Shown piece by piece: positions 9,917 through 24,488 of a stretch of 64,000 nt of DNA; the first letter of the stretch is position 1; every line of letters starts with the position of its first letter. The stretch covers positions 62,001 to 126,000 of the forward strand of contig NZ_CABPSH010000008.1 of assembly GCF_902459725.1 (NCBI RefSeq), given 5' to 3'. The notes under the pieces were generated by a model. The model was given only the letters and a program-made list of their open reading frames with translations. It did not search any database and had not been told where the DNA came from. Position numbers and translations under genes: made by a program. Source of the DNA: Pandoraea eparura. Lineage in GTDB: Bacteria > Pseudomonadota > Gammaproteobacteria > Burkholderiales > Burkholderiaceae.

Positions 9917-10541
9917 GATCGAGGCGCGCACAGGCGTGCGCATTCCGATCATCTTCGAGCACGAGGGTGAGGATGGCTTCCGCCAGCGCGAAGCCCAGAC
10001 CATCGACGAACTCACGCAGCGTAGCGGTATCGTACTCGCCACCGGCGGGGGGGCAGTGCTGCGCGCGGAAAACCGCGAACACATCAAGTCACGCGGTACC
10101 GTGGTTTATTTGCGCGCCAACCCACATGACCTCTGGTTGCGCACGCGTCGTGACAAGAATCGCCCGTTGCTGCAGACGGCCGATCCGCGCGCACGTCTTG
10201 AAAAGTTGTTCCAGGAGCGCGACGCCCTTTACCGCGAATGCGCAACCTTCGTCATCGAAACGGGGCGGCCAAGCGTGAATGCGCTGGTCAATATGGTGCT
10301 GATGCAATTGGAGGTCGCCGGGATCGTTCCCAACAATACCGGCATGGCATGCGATGCGCCAGACGAGCACGAACCTGCGCATGAGGGCGAGCGTTCGCAT
10401 GGCGATGACCCTGAGGGCGCGCACGGTGACAGTGGCGCGGTGCCGGCGGACGGACACAACGACGATCTGCCGCAGGCCGGTTGCGATGACGTCGTGCAGA
10501 CAACGCCCGTGTCGCCCGCACGTGATACCTTTCCTCGCTGA
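9810..10541 (+). CDS. aroK: Shikimate kinase AroK with long acidic C-terminal extension
   Basis: Phosphorylates shikimate at the 3-hydroxyl in the shikimate pathway, using ATP. The 243-aa product starts [19 protein letters not shown], giving the P-loop at residues 9-17, then the shikimate-binding DSD (32-34), GGG (79-81) and the lid region with RDKNRPLL. The kinase domain ends near residue 172, as in ordinary AroK proteins of about 175 residues. The remaining 70 or so residues are His-, Asp- and Glu-rich with no recognisable fold. aroB follows after 20 bp. The start lies inside the 3' end of the secretin gene, in another frame. Confidence 0.95.
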   Translation: MLENVILVGLMGAGKTTVGRAVARRLGRQFYDSDHEIEARTGVRIPIIFEHEGEDGFRQREAQTIDELTQRSGIVLATGGGAVLRAENREHIKSRGTVVYLRANPHDLWLRTRRDKNRPLLQTADPRARLEKLFQERDALYRECATFVIETGRPSVNALVNMVLMQLEVAGIVPNNTGMACDAPDEHEPAHEGERSHGDDPEGAHGDSGAVPADGHNDDLPQAGCDDVVQTTPVSPARDTFPR

Positions 10542-10561
10542 TATCGGCGATATCGCTGAAC

Positions 10562-11653
10562 ATGACAACAAGCGGCATGATTACCCTCAAACTTGATTTG
10601 GGCGAGCGCGCCTATCCGATCCACATCGGCACCGATCTGCTCACACAGGAAGCCTTGTTCGCCCCCCACGTGCGCGGCACGCATGCCGTGATCGTGACGA
10701 ATACGACCGTCGCCCCGCTTTACGCCGAGCGCGTTGCGGCAACGCTCCAGCGGCTCGGCAAGCAGGTGGTCACCGCCGTGCTGCCCGATGGCGAGGCGCA
10801 CAAGAACTGGCAAACGCTCAATCTGATCTTCGACGAACTGCTGGGCGCCCAGGCAGACCGCAAGGCGACGCTGATCGCGGTGGGCGGTGGCGTCGTCGGG
10901 GATATGACCGGGTTTGCCGCAGCCTGCTACATGCGCGGTGTGCCGTTCGTGCAGGTGCCGACGACGCTGCTCGCCCAAGTGGATTCGTCGGTCGGCGGCA
11001 AGACGGGGATCAACCACCCGCTCGGCAAAAACATGATCGGCGCCTTCTGGCAGCCGAGCGCCGTACTGGCCGACATCGGCACGTTGTCCACGTTGCCGGA
11101 CCGTGAGCTGGCCGCCGGGCTGGCGGAAGTCATCAAGCATGGCGCGATCGCCGATGAAAAGTACTTCGCCTGGATCGAAGCGAATATTGAAGCGCTGAAT
11201 GCCCGCGACACGGCGGCGCTGACTTACGCCGTGCAGCGGTCGTGCGAGATCAAGGCGCAGGTTGTCGCCAGCGATGAGCGCGAGCAAGGCCTGCGGGCCA
11301 CGCTGAATTTCGGTCATACGTTCGGCCATGCCATCGAAGCGGGTCTCGGTTACGGCGAATGGCTGCATGGAGAAGCGGTGGGGTGCGGCATGGTCATGGC
11401 GGCCGACCTGTCGGCGCGTCTGGGTTTCATCGACGCGGCGTTCGTGCCGCGTATCAAGGCGCTGATTGCGGCGGCCAAGCTGCCGGTCACGGGACCGGAT
11501 CTCGGCGAGGATCGCTATATCGACCTGATGCACGTCGACAAGAAGGCCGAAGGCGGCGACATTCGTTTCGTGCTGCTCAATCGGCTGGGGCAAGCGTTCA
11601 TGACGCGCGTTCCGGATGCCGAACTTCGCGCGACATTGCGCGCCAACGTTTAG
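10562..11653 (+). CDS. aroB: 3-dehydroquinate synthase AroB
   Basis: Converts DAHP to 3-dehydroquinate, the second step of the shikimate pathway, using NAD and a divalent metal. The 363-aa product has the NAD-binding [13 protein letters not shown], the substrate region [19 protein letters not shown], the metal ligands in LAEVIKHG and the later HTFGHAIE and H residues (EWLHGEAV). Length is normal. It follows aroK and precedes dgt by 16 bp, an arrangement conserved in many beta- and gammaproteobacteria. A second possible start, MITLKL, lies 15 bases inside. Confidence 0.97.
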   Translation: MTTSGMITLKLDLGERAYPIHIGTDLLTQEALFAPHVRGTHAVIVTNTTVAPLYAERVAATLQRLGKQVVTAVLPDGEAHKNWQTLNLIFDELLGAQADRKATLIAVGGGVVGDMTGFAAACYMRGVPFVQVPTTLLAQVDSSVGGKTGINHPLGKNMIGAFWQPSAVLADIGTLSTLPDRELAAGLAEVIKHGAIADEKYFAWIEANIEALNARDTAALTYAVQRSCEIKAQVVASDEREQGLRATLNFGHTFGHAIEAGLGYGEWLHGEAVGCGMVMAADLSARLGFIDAAFVPRIKALIAAAKLPVTGPDLGEDRYIDLMHVDKKAEGGDIRFVLLNRLGQAFMTRVPDAELRATLRANV

Positions 11654-11669
11654 GAAAGGAAGGCTGGCG

Positions 11670-12806
11670 ATGATCGATTACGAAGCGTCGCTTGCCTCCT
11701 ACGCGGCGCGCTCGAGCGCGTCACGCGGACGGCGATTCGCGGAACCCGCACCAACGACGCGGACCGAATTCCAGCGCGACCGCGACCGCATCATTCATTC
11801 GACGGCGTTCCGCCGGCTCGAATACAAAACGCAAGTGTTCGTGAACCACGAGGGCGACCTGTTCCGCACGCGCCTGACGCACAGTCTCGAAGTGGCACAG
11901 ATCGGACGGTCGATCGCGCGGAATCTGCGCGTCAGCGAGGATCTCGTCGAGGCGATAGCGTTGGCACACGACTTGGGCCACACGCCCTTTGGTCACGCCG
12001 GGCAGGACGCACTCAACACCTGCATGCAGAACTACGGCGGGTTCGAGCACAATTTGCAGAGCCTGATCGTGGTCGACGAACTCGAAGAGCATTACGGCGG
12101 CTTCAACGGCCTGAACCTCTGTTTCGAAACACGCGAAGGCATTCTCAAACACTGCTCGCGCGCGAATGCGAGAGGATTGGGAGCGCTTGGCGAGCGATTT
12201 CTCAAGGGGCTGCAGCCCAGCATGGAAGCGCAGATCGCCAATCTTGCAGACGAAATCGCCTACAACAATCACGATATCGACGATGGCGTGCGCTCCGGTT
12301 TGTTGTCGCTCGATCAGTTGGACGAGGTGCCGCTATGGAATCGCTATTGCTCGGAGGCGAGGCTGGCGTGGCCGGAGATTGCCGGGCGGCGGCTGGTGCA
12401 CGAGACCACACGGCGGATCATCAATGCGTTGATCGTCGACCTGATCACGACCACGCGCCAACGTGTGGCAGACGCTTCGCCGTTCTCCATGGACGACGTC
12501 CGCGGTGCCGGACCGCTGGTCGCCTTCAGCGATGAGATGCGCGAGCAGGCCGGGCGGCTCAAGCGGTTCCTGTTCGACAACCTGTATCGACACTATCTCG
12601 TGATGCGCATGGCAGCGAAAGCGCAGCGCACCGTGCAAGCGTTGTTCGACGCCTTCCTCGCTGATCCCCGCTTGCTGCCACCCAACTACCGTACCGAGAG
12701 CGCCACGGATCAGCCGCGCTGGATCGCACACTACATTGCTGGCATGACGGATCGGTACGCGATCAAGGAATACGGCCGTCTCTTCACGATCGAACCGACG
12801 CTCTGA
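11670..12806 (+). CDS. dgt: Deoxyguanosinetriphosphate triphosphohydrolase-like protein
   Basis: HD-domain protein of the dNTPase family, hydrolysing deoxynucleoside triphosphates to nucleoside plus triphosphate. The 378-aa product has the N-terminal [20 protein letters not shown] stretch, then metal ligands H and HD in [10 protein letters not shown] and [16 protein letters not shown], and the later D of [28 protein letters not shown] directly precedes the ATG. It is the shorter, Dgt-like class rather than E. coli Dgt itself, so the physiological substrate is not certain. The gene ends the aroKB operon and is followed by a hairpin. Confidence 0.93.
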   Translation: MIDYEASLASYAARSSASRGRRFAEPAPTTRTEFQRDRDRIIHSTAFRRLEYKTQVFVNHEGDLFRTRLTHSLEVAQIGRSIARNLRVSEDLVEAIALAHDLGHTPFGHAGQDALNTCMQNYGGFEHNLQSLIVVDELEEHYGGFNGLNLCFETREGILKHCSRANARGLGALGERFLKGLQPSMEAQIANLADEIAYNNHDIDDGVRSGLLSLDQLDEVPLWNRYCSEARLAWPEIAGRRLVHETTRRIINALIVDLITTTRQRVADASPFSMDDVRGAGPLVAFSDEMREQAGRLKRFLFDNLYRHYLVMRMAAKAQRTVQALFDAFLADPRLLPPNYRTESATDQPRWIAHYIAGMTDRYAIKEYGRLFTIEPTL

Positions 12807-12831
12807 CCCAGCCCGCGGGGATGAAGCGACA

Positions 12832-12856
12832 CAGCCGGCTTTCGCCGGCTGCGTTT
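12832..12856 (+). terminator. Hairpin after dgt
   Basis: Perfect 8-bp stem (CAGCCGGC/GCCGGCTG) with a TTTC loop, 26 bp after the dgt stop. The T run after it is weak (CGTTTC), so this could be a leaky intrinsic terminator or an RNA-stabilising hairpin. It lies between convergent dgt and the DUF883 gene. Confidence 0.6.
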
Positions 12857-12959
12857 CACTGATTACGCTATTCGTGCCGCGTGTCGTGATGAGGGGGGCA
12901 CTGGCATCTCGATTCGTCAGGTATGCCCCCGAGATGAGCGCAGCGGCACGACCGGTGAG

Positions 12960-13337
12960 TTAGCTGCGTCCCGCAATAAAGCCGAGGACCAGCGCGACGG
13001 CCGCCACGGTGCCAACGGTTTGCCATGGGCGCTCGTGCACGTAGCCATCGGCCTCTTCCCAGACTTCGTTGGCGCGACGACGCAGGTTGGCGCGGGCATC
13101 GCCAAATTCGCTGCGCGCTTCGCGAAGCTTGTCGCCGATCTCGGCGCGCAGGGCCTCGACGTCCGATGCCGACTTCGCGTTGGACAGCGCGTGGTCCAGA
13201 TCGTCGAGCAGATCGCGTACGCGTGACGAGACGTCCTGACTCGCCAGACGTGCGGCGCGTGCCGTGCGGCGGCCAGCGAAGCGCGCATCGTCCAGGCTGC
13301 TGTTAAGCACCGTTTCCGCTTTCGAGGCAATTCCCAT
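12960..13337 (-). CDS. DUF883 family (ElaB/YqjD-like) membrane-anchored protein
   Basis: 125-aa protein with a charged, Ala/Arg-rich helical body (long amphipathic helices such as SDVEALRAEIGDKLREARSEF) and one C-terminal membrane helix WQTVGTVAAVALVLGFIAGRS. That is the ElaB/YqjD pattern: ribosome-associated inner-membrane anchor proteins that accumulate in stationary phase or under stress in enterobacteria. GGGAG precedes the ATG by eight bases. Function in this organism is inferred from the family only. Transcribed towards dgt; the 318 bp upstream hold only the ompW-side terminator and no other visible gene. Confidence 0.85.
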   Translation of the reverse strand: MGIASKAETVLNSSLDDARFAGRRTARAARLASQDVSSRVRDLLDDLDHALSNAKSASDVEALRAEIGDKLREARSEFGDARANLRRRANEVWEEADGYVHERPWQTVGTVAAVALVLGFIAGRS

Positions 13338-13542
13338 TTTCAGACTCCCAAGAGGTGGTATTGAAATGCGGCGCCCATTCGATTCGGGGAACGACGACGC
13401 CGGTGGAACCCTGAGGCGAGCGGCCATTATGGCGTGACCGTTCGCATGCGTACACCTTCAGAGACTGTCGGGGAACGAAGAAAGTTGCGTTGCGTTGGCT
13501 GAAGATCGTGTGGGAAGGCGCTGACATCGCGGCTGGAAATGA

Positions 13543-13569
13543 GAAAACGCCGCGCAGGGCGGCGTTTTC
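13543..13569 (-). terminator. Bidirectional intrinsic terminator after the first ompW-like gene
   Basis: Perfect 11-bp stem GAAAACGCCGC/GCGGCGTTTTC with a five-base loop and A/T tracts at both ends, so it could work in either direction. It lies 87 bp downstream of the stop of the ompW-like gene at 13656-14405, within a 318-bp stretch that holds no other gene. Confidence 0.85.
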
Positions 13570-13655
13570 TGGACGGCTTGAATCGATTGTCGTTGCGCCG
13601 AGACGGGCCGAATTCAGGCGTTGGAGCGAGCCGGAAAGCGGACTTGGCGCGGGGC

Positions 13656-14405
13656 TTAGAAGCGGTAACCGAGCGACAGGAACGTGACCACCGGATTCAG
13701 CCTGACTTTCGATTCACTGGTCGTGGTGATCGGACCGCGCGTCGTCGTCAGCTTGGCCGTGGTGCTCACCGGGATGTACGACACCGAGAATGCGAGCGTC
13801 CAGTGCTTGTCCATGTTGTAGTTGATACCGGCGTTGAACACGGGCGCCCACGAGTTGGTCAGCTTGGCCGTCGTAGTGCCGCCCGGGCCGCCCGTCAATG
13901 CATTGCTGGCCAGCGATTGGAAGCCCGGCGTCAGGTCAATGTTCGTGTACCAGAAGTAGCTGACCCCCAGGCCGACGAACGGACGCCACGTGTCGTTTGC
14001 CTTTCCGAAGTAGTACTTCAGCAACAGGGCCGGGCTCCACTGCTTGGCCGACGCCAGCGAGCCACCACCTGGCAGCGCAAGGTTGCCTTGGCCGTAGAGG
14101 CGGAACTTCGGTGCGAAGCCGGTGACGGCTTCGACGGCGATGTTGTCGGTGAAGAAGTGGGCAAACGTGAGACCCGCGGTGTCCGAGTCGTCAACTTGTG
14201 CGCCCGTGTTGCCAAGTCGGCTGTTCACCGCTGCGGCCAGACCCGGCACGTTCGATCCGGTCACGCGGAGCGGATCACTCGAAACCTGGGGCGAGAGGTG
14301 GAACCAGCCAAGGTTGACAACGTTATCGCCGGCTTGCTGTGCAAACGCGGCCCCGGATACCGTCAACATGGCCACGGCAGCCATCGTCAAATGCTTCAAC
14401 TTCAT
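13656..14405 (-). CDS. OmpW family outer-membrane protein (first of two)
   Basis: Outer-membrane eight-stranded beta-barrel of the OmpW family, thought to form a hydrophobic channel for small compounds. The 249-aa product has a Sec signal peptide ending near AFAQQ, the family N-terminus NLGWFHLSP, the conserved SPALLLKYYF and PFVGLGVSYFWYTN segments, and a C-terminal LSLGYRF ending in phenylalanine, the barrel assembly signal. GGAGA lies upstream of the ATG. A second paralogue lies directly upstream on the same strand, and both start after AT-rich leaders. Which substrates they pass is unknown. Confidence 0.92.
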   Translation of the reverse strand: MKLKHLTMAAVAMLTVSGAAFAQQAGDNVVNLGWFHLSPQVSSDPLRVTGSNVPGLAAAVNSRLGNTGAQVDDSDTAGLTFAHFFTDNIAVEAVTGFAPKFRLYGQGNLALPGGGSLASAKQWSPALLLKYYFGKANDTWRPFVGLGVSYFWYTNIDLTPGFQSLASNALTGGPGGTTTAKLTNSWAPVFNAGINYNMDKHWTLAFSVSYIPVSTTAKLTTTRGPITTTSESKVRLNPVVTFLSLGYRF

Positions 14406-14582
14406 CGATTCGTCTCCTGCTCAAGATTCTTTATTGTCGAGAATTTCGGTAAATGAAATTCAGGGCCATTATGCCGACGGGGCATAGCAGCGGAAAGCAA
14501 CAGTCTGGAGGGCAGGCTCTAAAGGTGTTGTTTCCATGCACCGACTCATGGAATGCCCTTAGAAAAAGGCGCTGGACGCGCG

Positions 14583-14615
14583 AAAGGCGTGCCCTGAAGC
14601 CTTGGGCACGCTTTT
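14583..14615 (-). terminator. Intrinsic terminator after the second ompW-like gene
   Basis: Perfect 8-bp stem GCGTGCCC/GGGCACGC with a nine-base loop, flanked by AAA on one side and TTTT on the other. It lies about 58 bp past the stop of the gene at 14673-15521. It separates the two OmpW genes, so they are probably transcribed independently. Confidence 0.8.
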
Positions 14616-14672
14616 AGGAATTCACTGCGGAGTCCGATATGCCCGACGCATCATGCGTCCCGCACGTTGAGT

Positions 14673-15521
14673 CTAGAACTTGTAGCCAACCGATACGAAG
14701 GTGACAATCGGGTTCAGTTTGATCTCGGCGTCGGAGGAAGAGAGCACCGTTCCGTCCTGTGCCTTGATCTTGATATTCGCGGTGGTCTTGAGAGGGACAT
14801 ACGAAACGGAGGCACTCGCGACCCAGTGCTTGTCGAAAGCGTAGGAAACGCCGGCATTGAAAACCGGTTGCCACGACGCCGACGATTTCGCTTCCACGGT
14901 GGTCGGCCCGGTATGTCCGGAAGTGAATGCGAGCACACTGCCGAAATTCTGATTCAACGCCGCTTCGAAATTCGGATTGAGATTGACGTTCGTGAAGAAC
15001 GTATAACTCACCCCGATCCCCAGAAAGGGGCGCCAGGTGGAATTGGCCTGTCCAAAGTAATACTGGAACACGAGCGCCGGACTCCATTGACGAACGCTCT
15101 GCACGATCGGATTGTTTTGCGACGCGCCAAGGTCGATACTCGTGAGCGCGCCGGCCAGTCCCGGCGGCGCGATCACGCCTTGTCCGGTAAGCTTGAACTT
15201 GGCGGGAATGCCGGCGACGGTCTGCACGGCAATGTTGTCGGTGACAAAGTGGGTGATGACCAGACCGAGCGTGTCGGCGTTACTGACCTTCGCGCCACTC
15301 CCGGGGGAGGTGAAGTTCGACGGCACGAGGGTGGGGGTGAGTCCCTCCTGCGTGACGCTGGTGGTCATCGGCTTGCTGGAGTCCTGCGGCGCGATGTGAA
15401 ACCATCCGAGATTGACGACGTTGTCGCCGGCTTGTTGTGCGCTGGCGTGGGTGGATGCCAGGGAAACGCAAAGTCCGAGCGCGCACAGGCACGCCGCGGA
15501 CCGAAAGGCCCGAGTTGTCAT
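14673..15521 (-). CDS. OmpW family outer-membrane protein (second of two)
   Basis: Paralogue of the neighbouring gene. The 282-aa product has a longer signal peptide ending ASAQQ, then AGDNVVNLGWFHIAPQ, nearly the same as the first copy, with the same SPALVFQYYFG and GIGVSYTFFTN blocks and a C-terminal VSVGYKF. It carries inserts of about 30 residues after the N-terminal strand relative to the first copy, and loop regions differ strongly, as expected for surface loops. GGGAGG lies upstream of the ATG. Preceded by an A/T-rich upstream region (15522-15600). Confidence 0.92.
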   Translation of the reverse strand: MTTRAFRSAACLCALGLCVSLASTHASAQQAGDNVVNLGWFHIAPQDSSKPMTTSVTQEGLTPTLVPSNFTSPGSGAKVSNADTLGLVITHFVTDNIAVQTVAGIPAKFKLTGQGVIAPPGLAGALTSIDLGASQNNPIVQSVRQWSPALVFQYYFGQANSTWRPFLGIGVSYTFFTNVNLNPNFEAALNQNFGSVLAFTSGHTGPTTVEAKSSASWQPVFNAGVSYAFDKHWVASASVSYVPLKTTANIKIKAQDGTVLSSSDAEIKLNPIVTFVSVGYKF

Positions 15522-15720
15522 TTGTCTATCCTCCCAAGATTATTTATTTATTTTTTCGATGCATTATGCGCTTGGGATTCGCCCGCGCAATCGTCGGATC
15601 TAGAGCTTTTGTACGAATCAACGGGGTTTGGCTAGATATCAGTATTTAAAGAGATTTTTGATGACGAAACCCTCTCGACGATCGTGATATCCAGCTTTAA
15701 AGAATTACATTTGAATCCGC

Positions 15721-16422
15721 ATGGCCCGCTTACCTCGACTTTTTATTCCACGCCAGCCGCAGCACGTGATTCTGCGCGGTAACAACCGACAGGCGATCTT
15801 CGTCGACGACGAGGATCGGCGCGTCTTTCATGACCGGCTTCGCGATGCCGCGCGCAGCAACGGGCTGGCAATTCACGCCTGGTGCATGATGCCGAACCAT
15901 CTGCACCTGGTCGCGACCCCCTCGGACGAGCGTAGCCTTCCGGCCACGCTGCAGGCCGTCGGCCGTTACTACGTCCTGTATTTCAATCGGCGTCACCAGC
16001 GCACCGGCACCCTGTGGGAGGGGCGGTATCGCGCCACGGTCATCGAAGCCGAGCACTATCTACTGCTGGCGAGCCGCTACGTCGAACTCAATCCGGTGCG
16101 CGCGGGTCTGGTGGAGGCGCCCGGCAACTACCTGTGGTCGAGTTACAACCATCACGTTGGCCTGACCGTCGACAGCCTGGTGACGGACCACGCGCTGTAC
16201 TGGGCGCTCGGCAATACGCCGTTCGAGCGTCAGCGTGCCTACGCGGAGGGGTTCTCGACCCCGCTACCGGCCCGTGAGATTGACGCACTGCGTACAGCAA
16301 CACAGAAGGGATGGCTGCTCGGTGGGCCCGATTATCAAGCACGCATGTCGCTCGCGGCCAACCGGCGCGTGAGCCCGCTCACGCGGGGGCGCCCGCGAAA
16401 AGCAGTCTCCAACGCCCTCTGA
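15721..16422 (+). CDS. REP-associated tyrosine transposase (RAYT)
   Basis: Y1-transposase-related protein of the TnpA_REP family, which acts on REP palindromes. The 233-aa product has the metal-binding HxH (PNHLHLV), a likely catalytic tyrosine in the ALQAVGRYYVLYFNRRH region, the GTLWEGRYRA motif and VELNPVRAGLV near the end of the core. It is a single gene without inverted-repeat IS ends, as is usual for this domesticated family. Imperfect repeats lie about 100 bp downstream. The upstream 200 bp are unusually AT-rich. Confidence 0.9.
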   Translation: MARLPRLFIPRQPQHVILRGNNRQAIFVDDEDRRVFHDRLRDAARSNGLAIHAWCMMPNHLHLVATPSDERSLPATLQAVGRYYVLYFNRRHQRTGTLWEGRYRATVIEAEHYLLLASRYVELNPVRAGLVEAPGNYLWSSYNHHVGLTVDSLVTDHALYWALGNTPFERQRAYAEGFSTPLPAREIDALRTATQKGWLLGGPDYQARMSLAANRRVSPLTRGRPRKAVSNAL

Positions 16423-16518
16423 GGACGTTCGCGGCGGGTCGCATCCGGTCTGTGAGGCGTTCTGTAGGTACTTGAAATCGCGGATATTTTATGGAGCATC
16501 GGCCGGCCAAATATTATA

Positions 16519-16583
16519 TGACCCCAATTAAAACGAGCCTTCTTTTGGTGCGGTTTTTAATTAGAATCTGACCCCATTAAAAT
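16519..16583. repeat. REP-like repeat pair downstream of the transposase gene
   Basis: TGACCCCAATTAAAA at 16519 recurs as TGACCCCATTAAAA at 16569, with TTTTTAATT between them forming an inverted partner of AATTAAAA. Such GACCCC/AATTAA boundary repeats are found next to RAYT genes in betaproteobacteria, so it is probably the substrate or remnant of the transposase. The rest of 16423-16801 holds no other gene, only the upstream region of gltB. Confidence 0.55.
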
Positions 16584-16801
16584 ACTTTGTCATTGTGAAT
16601 TTCATGGCGTATATTCCAACTTCGGCCGATTGGTGCGATGCGCAAAAGCGTGCGCGCTGAGTCGGCCCCCTGTGGCGACGCCCAAGAACGAACTTCGACG
16701 CGCGCGAATCCGCAGCCCCGGCCCACCCGGCCACCCCCACTTAACCCGGTCGACCGCGACGAGCATGCGCGCGGCGACCTCGCCAAGAGACGGTGTAACT
16801 C

Positions 16802-21535
<4,734 letters not shown>

Positions 21536-21631
21536 CGCCGCTGGCGCGGCACCGCCACGGGGTGAGGGCCCCGATCGCGGGCCGCGCCAGGGTGAGGCAC
21601 GGTAACCACAAAACTTTCCGACTGAAGAAAC

Positions 21632-23098
21632 ATGGGCAAGGTCACAGGTTTTCTCGAATTCGAGCGCCAGGGCGAGTCTTACGAAGCACCGCTGGCACGC
21701 GTGAAGCACTACAAGGAGTTCGTGCTCGCGCTCTCCGACGAGCAGGCAAAGGTGCAGGGCGCACGCTGCATGGACTGCGGCATTCCGTTCTGCAACAACG
21801 GTTGCCCGGTCAACAACATCATTCCCGACTTCAACGATCTGGTGTATCGCCAGGACTGGAAGTCGGCCATCTCGGTGCTGCACTCGACGAACAACTTCCC
21901 CGAGTTCACGGGCCGTATCTGCCCGGCGCCGTGTGAGGCCGCCTGCACGCTGAACATCAACAGCGACGCGGTGGGCATCAAGTCGATCGAACACGCGATC
22001 ATCGACAAGGCATGGAGCGAAGGCTGGGTCGAACCGCAGCCCGCGAAGCACAAGACCGGCAAGACGGTCGCCGTCGTCGGCTCCGGCCCGGCGGGCATGG
22101 CTGTGGCGCAGCAACTCGCGCGCGTCGGTCACGACGTCACCGTGTTCGAAAAGAACGACCGCGTGGGCGGCCTGTTGCGCTATGGCATTCCCGACTTCAA
22201 GCTGGAGAAGTGGCTGATCGATCGCCGCATGCGCCAGATGGAAGCCGAGGGCGTGACGTTCCGCACGGGTGTCTATGTCGGCAAGGACGCGCCGGAAGCG
22301 CACGTCAACAACTTCTCCAAAGAGACGATTTCGCCGGAACAGTTGCAGGCGCAGTTCGACGCCGTGGTGATCGCGGGCGGTGCAGAGCAGCCGCGCGATT
22401 TGCCGGCGCCGGGGCGCGAGCTGGAAGGCATCCATTTCGCGATGGAATTCCTGCCGCAGCAAAACAAGGTCAATGCGGGCGACAAGCTGGCCAATCAGCT
22501 GCTGGCCACGGGCAAGCACGTGATCGTGATCGGCGGTGGCGACACCGGCTCCGACTGCGTGGGCACGTCGAACCGTCATGGCGCAAAGGGCGTGACGCAG
22601 TTCGAACTGCTGCCGCAGCCGCCCGAGCAGGAAAACAAGCCGATGGTGTGGCCGTACTGGCCGACCAAGCTGCGCACGTCGTCGAGCCACGAAGAGGGTT
22701 GCGAGCGCGACTGGTCGGTGGCGACGAAGCGCTTCGAAGGCAAGAACGGCAAGGTCGAGAAGCTGATCGCCGTGCGTCTCGAATGGAAGGACGGCAAGAT
22801 GCAGGAAGTGCCGGGCTCGGAGTTCGAACTCAAGGCTGATCTGGTGCTGCTCGCGATGGGCTTCGTGTCGCCGTTGCAGACCGTGCTCGACGCGTTCGGC
22901 GTGGACAAGGATGCGCGCGGCAACGTGCGTGCCTCGACCGAAGGCGAGCGCGCCTACACGACGAACCTGCCGAAGGTGTTCGCGGCCGGTGACGTGCGTC
23001 GCGGTCAGTCGCTGGTGGTGTGGGCGATTCGCGAAGGCCGCCAGTGCGCCCGTGCGGTCGACGAATTCCTGATGGGCCATTCGGAACTGCCGCGCTGA
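21632..23098 (+). CDS. gltD: Glutamate synthase (NADPH) small chain
   Basis: Beta subunit that oxidises NADPH and passes electrons through FAD and 4Fe-4S centres to GltB. The 488-aa product has two cysteine clusters, [14 protein letters not shown] and [12 protein letters not shown], an FAD-binding [16 protein letters not shown], an NADPH-binding [11 protein letters not shown], and ends in the [15 protein letters not shown] motif. Length is normal. Ends in a strong intrinsic terminator. Confidence 0.97.
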   Translation: MGKVTGFLEFERQGESYEAPLARVKHYKEFVLALSDEQAKVQGARCMDCGIPFCNNGCPVNNIIPDFNDLVYRQDWKSAISVLHSTNNFPEFTGRICPAPCEAACTLNINSDAVGIKSIEHAIIDKAWSEGWVEPQPAKHKTGKTVAVVGSGPAGMAVAQQLARVGHDVTVFEKNDRVGGLLRYGIPDFKLEKWLIDRRMRQMEAEGVTFRTGVYVGKDAPEAHVNNFSKETISPEQLQAQFDAVVIAGGAEQPRDLPAPGRELEGIHFAMEFLPQQNKVNAGDKLANQLLATGKHVIVIGGGDTGSDCVGTSNRHGAKGVTQFELLPQPPEQENKPMVWPYWPTKLRTSSSHEEGCERDWSVATKRFEGKNGKVEKLIAVRLEWKDGKMQEVPGSEFELKADLVLLAMGFVSPLQTVLDAFGVDKDARGNVRASTEGERAYTTNLPKVFAAGDVRRGQSLVVWAIREGRQCARAVDEFLMGHSELPR

Positions 23099-23239
23099 GC
23101 CGTGCCGACGCGCGCGCTTCGTGCGCGCGTAGCGGGCATAGAGGGCGTTCAAGCGCACTAAAGGGTAACGCCTGCCAAAACCACAAATACGGGGTTGAGA
23201 GGAGGGGCGCGGAGGTAGGCCTCTGCGTTACCGTGAAGA

Positions 23240-23275
23240 AACCGTCCGGACGGCAACGTCCGGGCGGTTTTTTCT
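23240..23275 (+). terminator. Intrinsic terminator of gltBD
   Basis: Stem of 11 bp containing one G-T pair (CCGTCCGGACG/CGTCCGGGCGG), loop GCAA, followed by six T. It lies about 140 bp after the gltD stop and ends the glutamate synthase transcript. Confidence 0.9.
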
Positions 23276-23524
23276 TGTCTGTCCGTCGCTCGTGCGCCAC
23301 GCGTGCGTCGCGCGATGTTGCGGTTCGCGCGACATGCGAACCAGTGGGGAAGTGCACTGGATCACATAATATAAGATGTCGTATAACAAGAGTGATTTTG
23401 GCTCGCAAGTCTTCCGGAAAATGCGCTCGGCGTTGGTGAATCTCAGTAAATACAAGGCTAATTTAGCCAACGTGGCGCATCACGCGAACGACTAGGGATT
23501 CTCCGTAAACCGGGCAAACGACCA

Positions 23525-23553
23525 TTGTCATCGTACATCGTCTGACGTAGGAT
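23525..23553 (+). promoter_or_regulatory. Candidate promoter of udh
   Basis: TTGTCA (23525-23530) and TAGGAT (23548-23553) with 17 bases between them resemble sigma70 boxes, about 110 bp before the udh ATG. The rest of 23276-23663 holds no gene; an AT-rich patch at 23365-23400 might hold an operator. No regulator gene is adjacent. Confidence 0.4.
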
Positions 23554-23663
23554 GCCTCTCCATGCGAGCCATGAACGTCATGGTCGATGGCGACACGGCG
23601 CAGGTGTTGATGTGGCGATACACCGTTGCGTGCATGGCGATCTACCGATGAACAAGGAGTGAT

Positions 23664-24488
23664 ATGAGCCAGACATCCAGCAAACCTTTCCGCCGTCTGC
23701 TGCTGACCGGCGCGGCAGGCAATCTTGGCAAGCAATTGCGTGGCAAGCTCGCCGAGTGGGCGGATATCGTGCGCGTGAGCGACATCGTGCCTCTCACGGC
23801 CGATGCGCCGCACGAAGAAGCCATGCAGGTCGATTTGGCGGATCGCGCCGCCGTGCATGCGTTGCTCGAAGGCGTCGATGCGCTGGTGCATCTGGGCGGC
23901 ATCTCCGTCGAGGCGCCGTTCGACGACATCATGCAAGCCAATATTCTCGGCATGTACAACGTCTACAGCGCGGCGCAGAAGCAGGGTGTAAAGCGCATCG
24001 TCTACGCCAGTTCGAATCACGCGGTCGGTTTCCATCCCGTGACGGAAGTGCTCGATGTCGACGCGCCGCACCGTCCGGACAGCATGTACGGCATCTCGAA
24101 ATGCTTCGGTGAAGACCTGTCGCGCTACTACTTCGATCGCTTCGGTCTGGAGACCGTGTGCCTGCGCATCGGCTCGTCGTTCGAGCAACCGAAGAATCCG
24201 CGCATGATGGTCACGTATCTGAGCTATCGCGATTTCGTCGAACTCGTGCGTTGCTCGCTGTTCACGAATCGCGTGGGCCATGCCATCGTCTACGGCGTGT
24301 CGAACAACCCGACACTGTGGGTCGACAACACGAAGGCGGCGTTCCTCGGCTTTCGCGCGCAAGACAGCTCGGCCGAATTCGCCGGCCTGTTTCCGTTGCA
24401 GGCACCCGATCAACGGATGGACGACGTCACGCAGCGCTATCAGGGTGGGCCGTTCGTGCTGCTGGGGCCGATGGAGCCCAACGCATGA
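23664..24488 (+). CDS. udh: Uronate dehydrogenase
   Basis: NAD-dependent short-chain dehydrogenase that oxidises D-galacturonate or D-glucuronate to the aldarolactone. The 274-aa product has the NAD-binding TGAAGNLGKQL, the LVHLGGISVEAPFD segment, the ASSNHAVGFHP region and the active-site YGISKCFGE. This pattern matches the uronate dehydrogenases of Pseudomonas and Agrobacterium rather than the epimerases of the same superfamily. AAGGAG precedes the ATG. The stop overlaps the next gene by four bases, so it is coupled to a lactonase gene that would open the product. Confidence 0.82.
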   Translation: MSQTSSKPFRRLLLTGAAGNLGKQLRGKLAEWADIVRVSDIVPLTADAPHEEAMQVDLADRAAVHALLEGVDALVHLGGISVEAPFDDIMQANILGMYNVYSAAQKQGVKRIVYASSNHAVGFHPVTEVLDVDAPHRPDSMYGISKCFGEDLSRYYFDRFGLETVCLRIGSSFEQPKNPRMMVTYLSYRDFVELVRCSLFTNRVGHAIVYGVSNNPTLWVDNTKAAFLGFRAQDSSAEFAGLFPLQAPDQRMDDVTQRYQGGPFVLLGPMEPNA

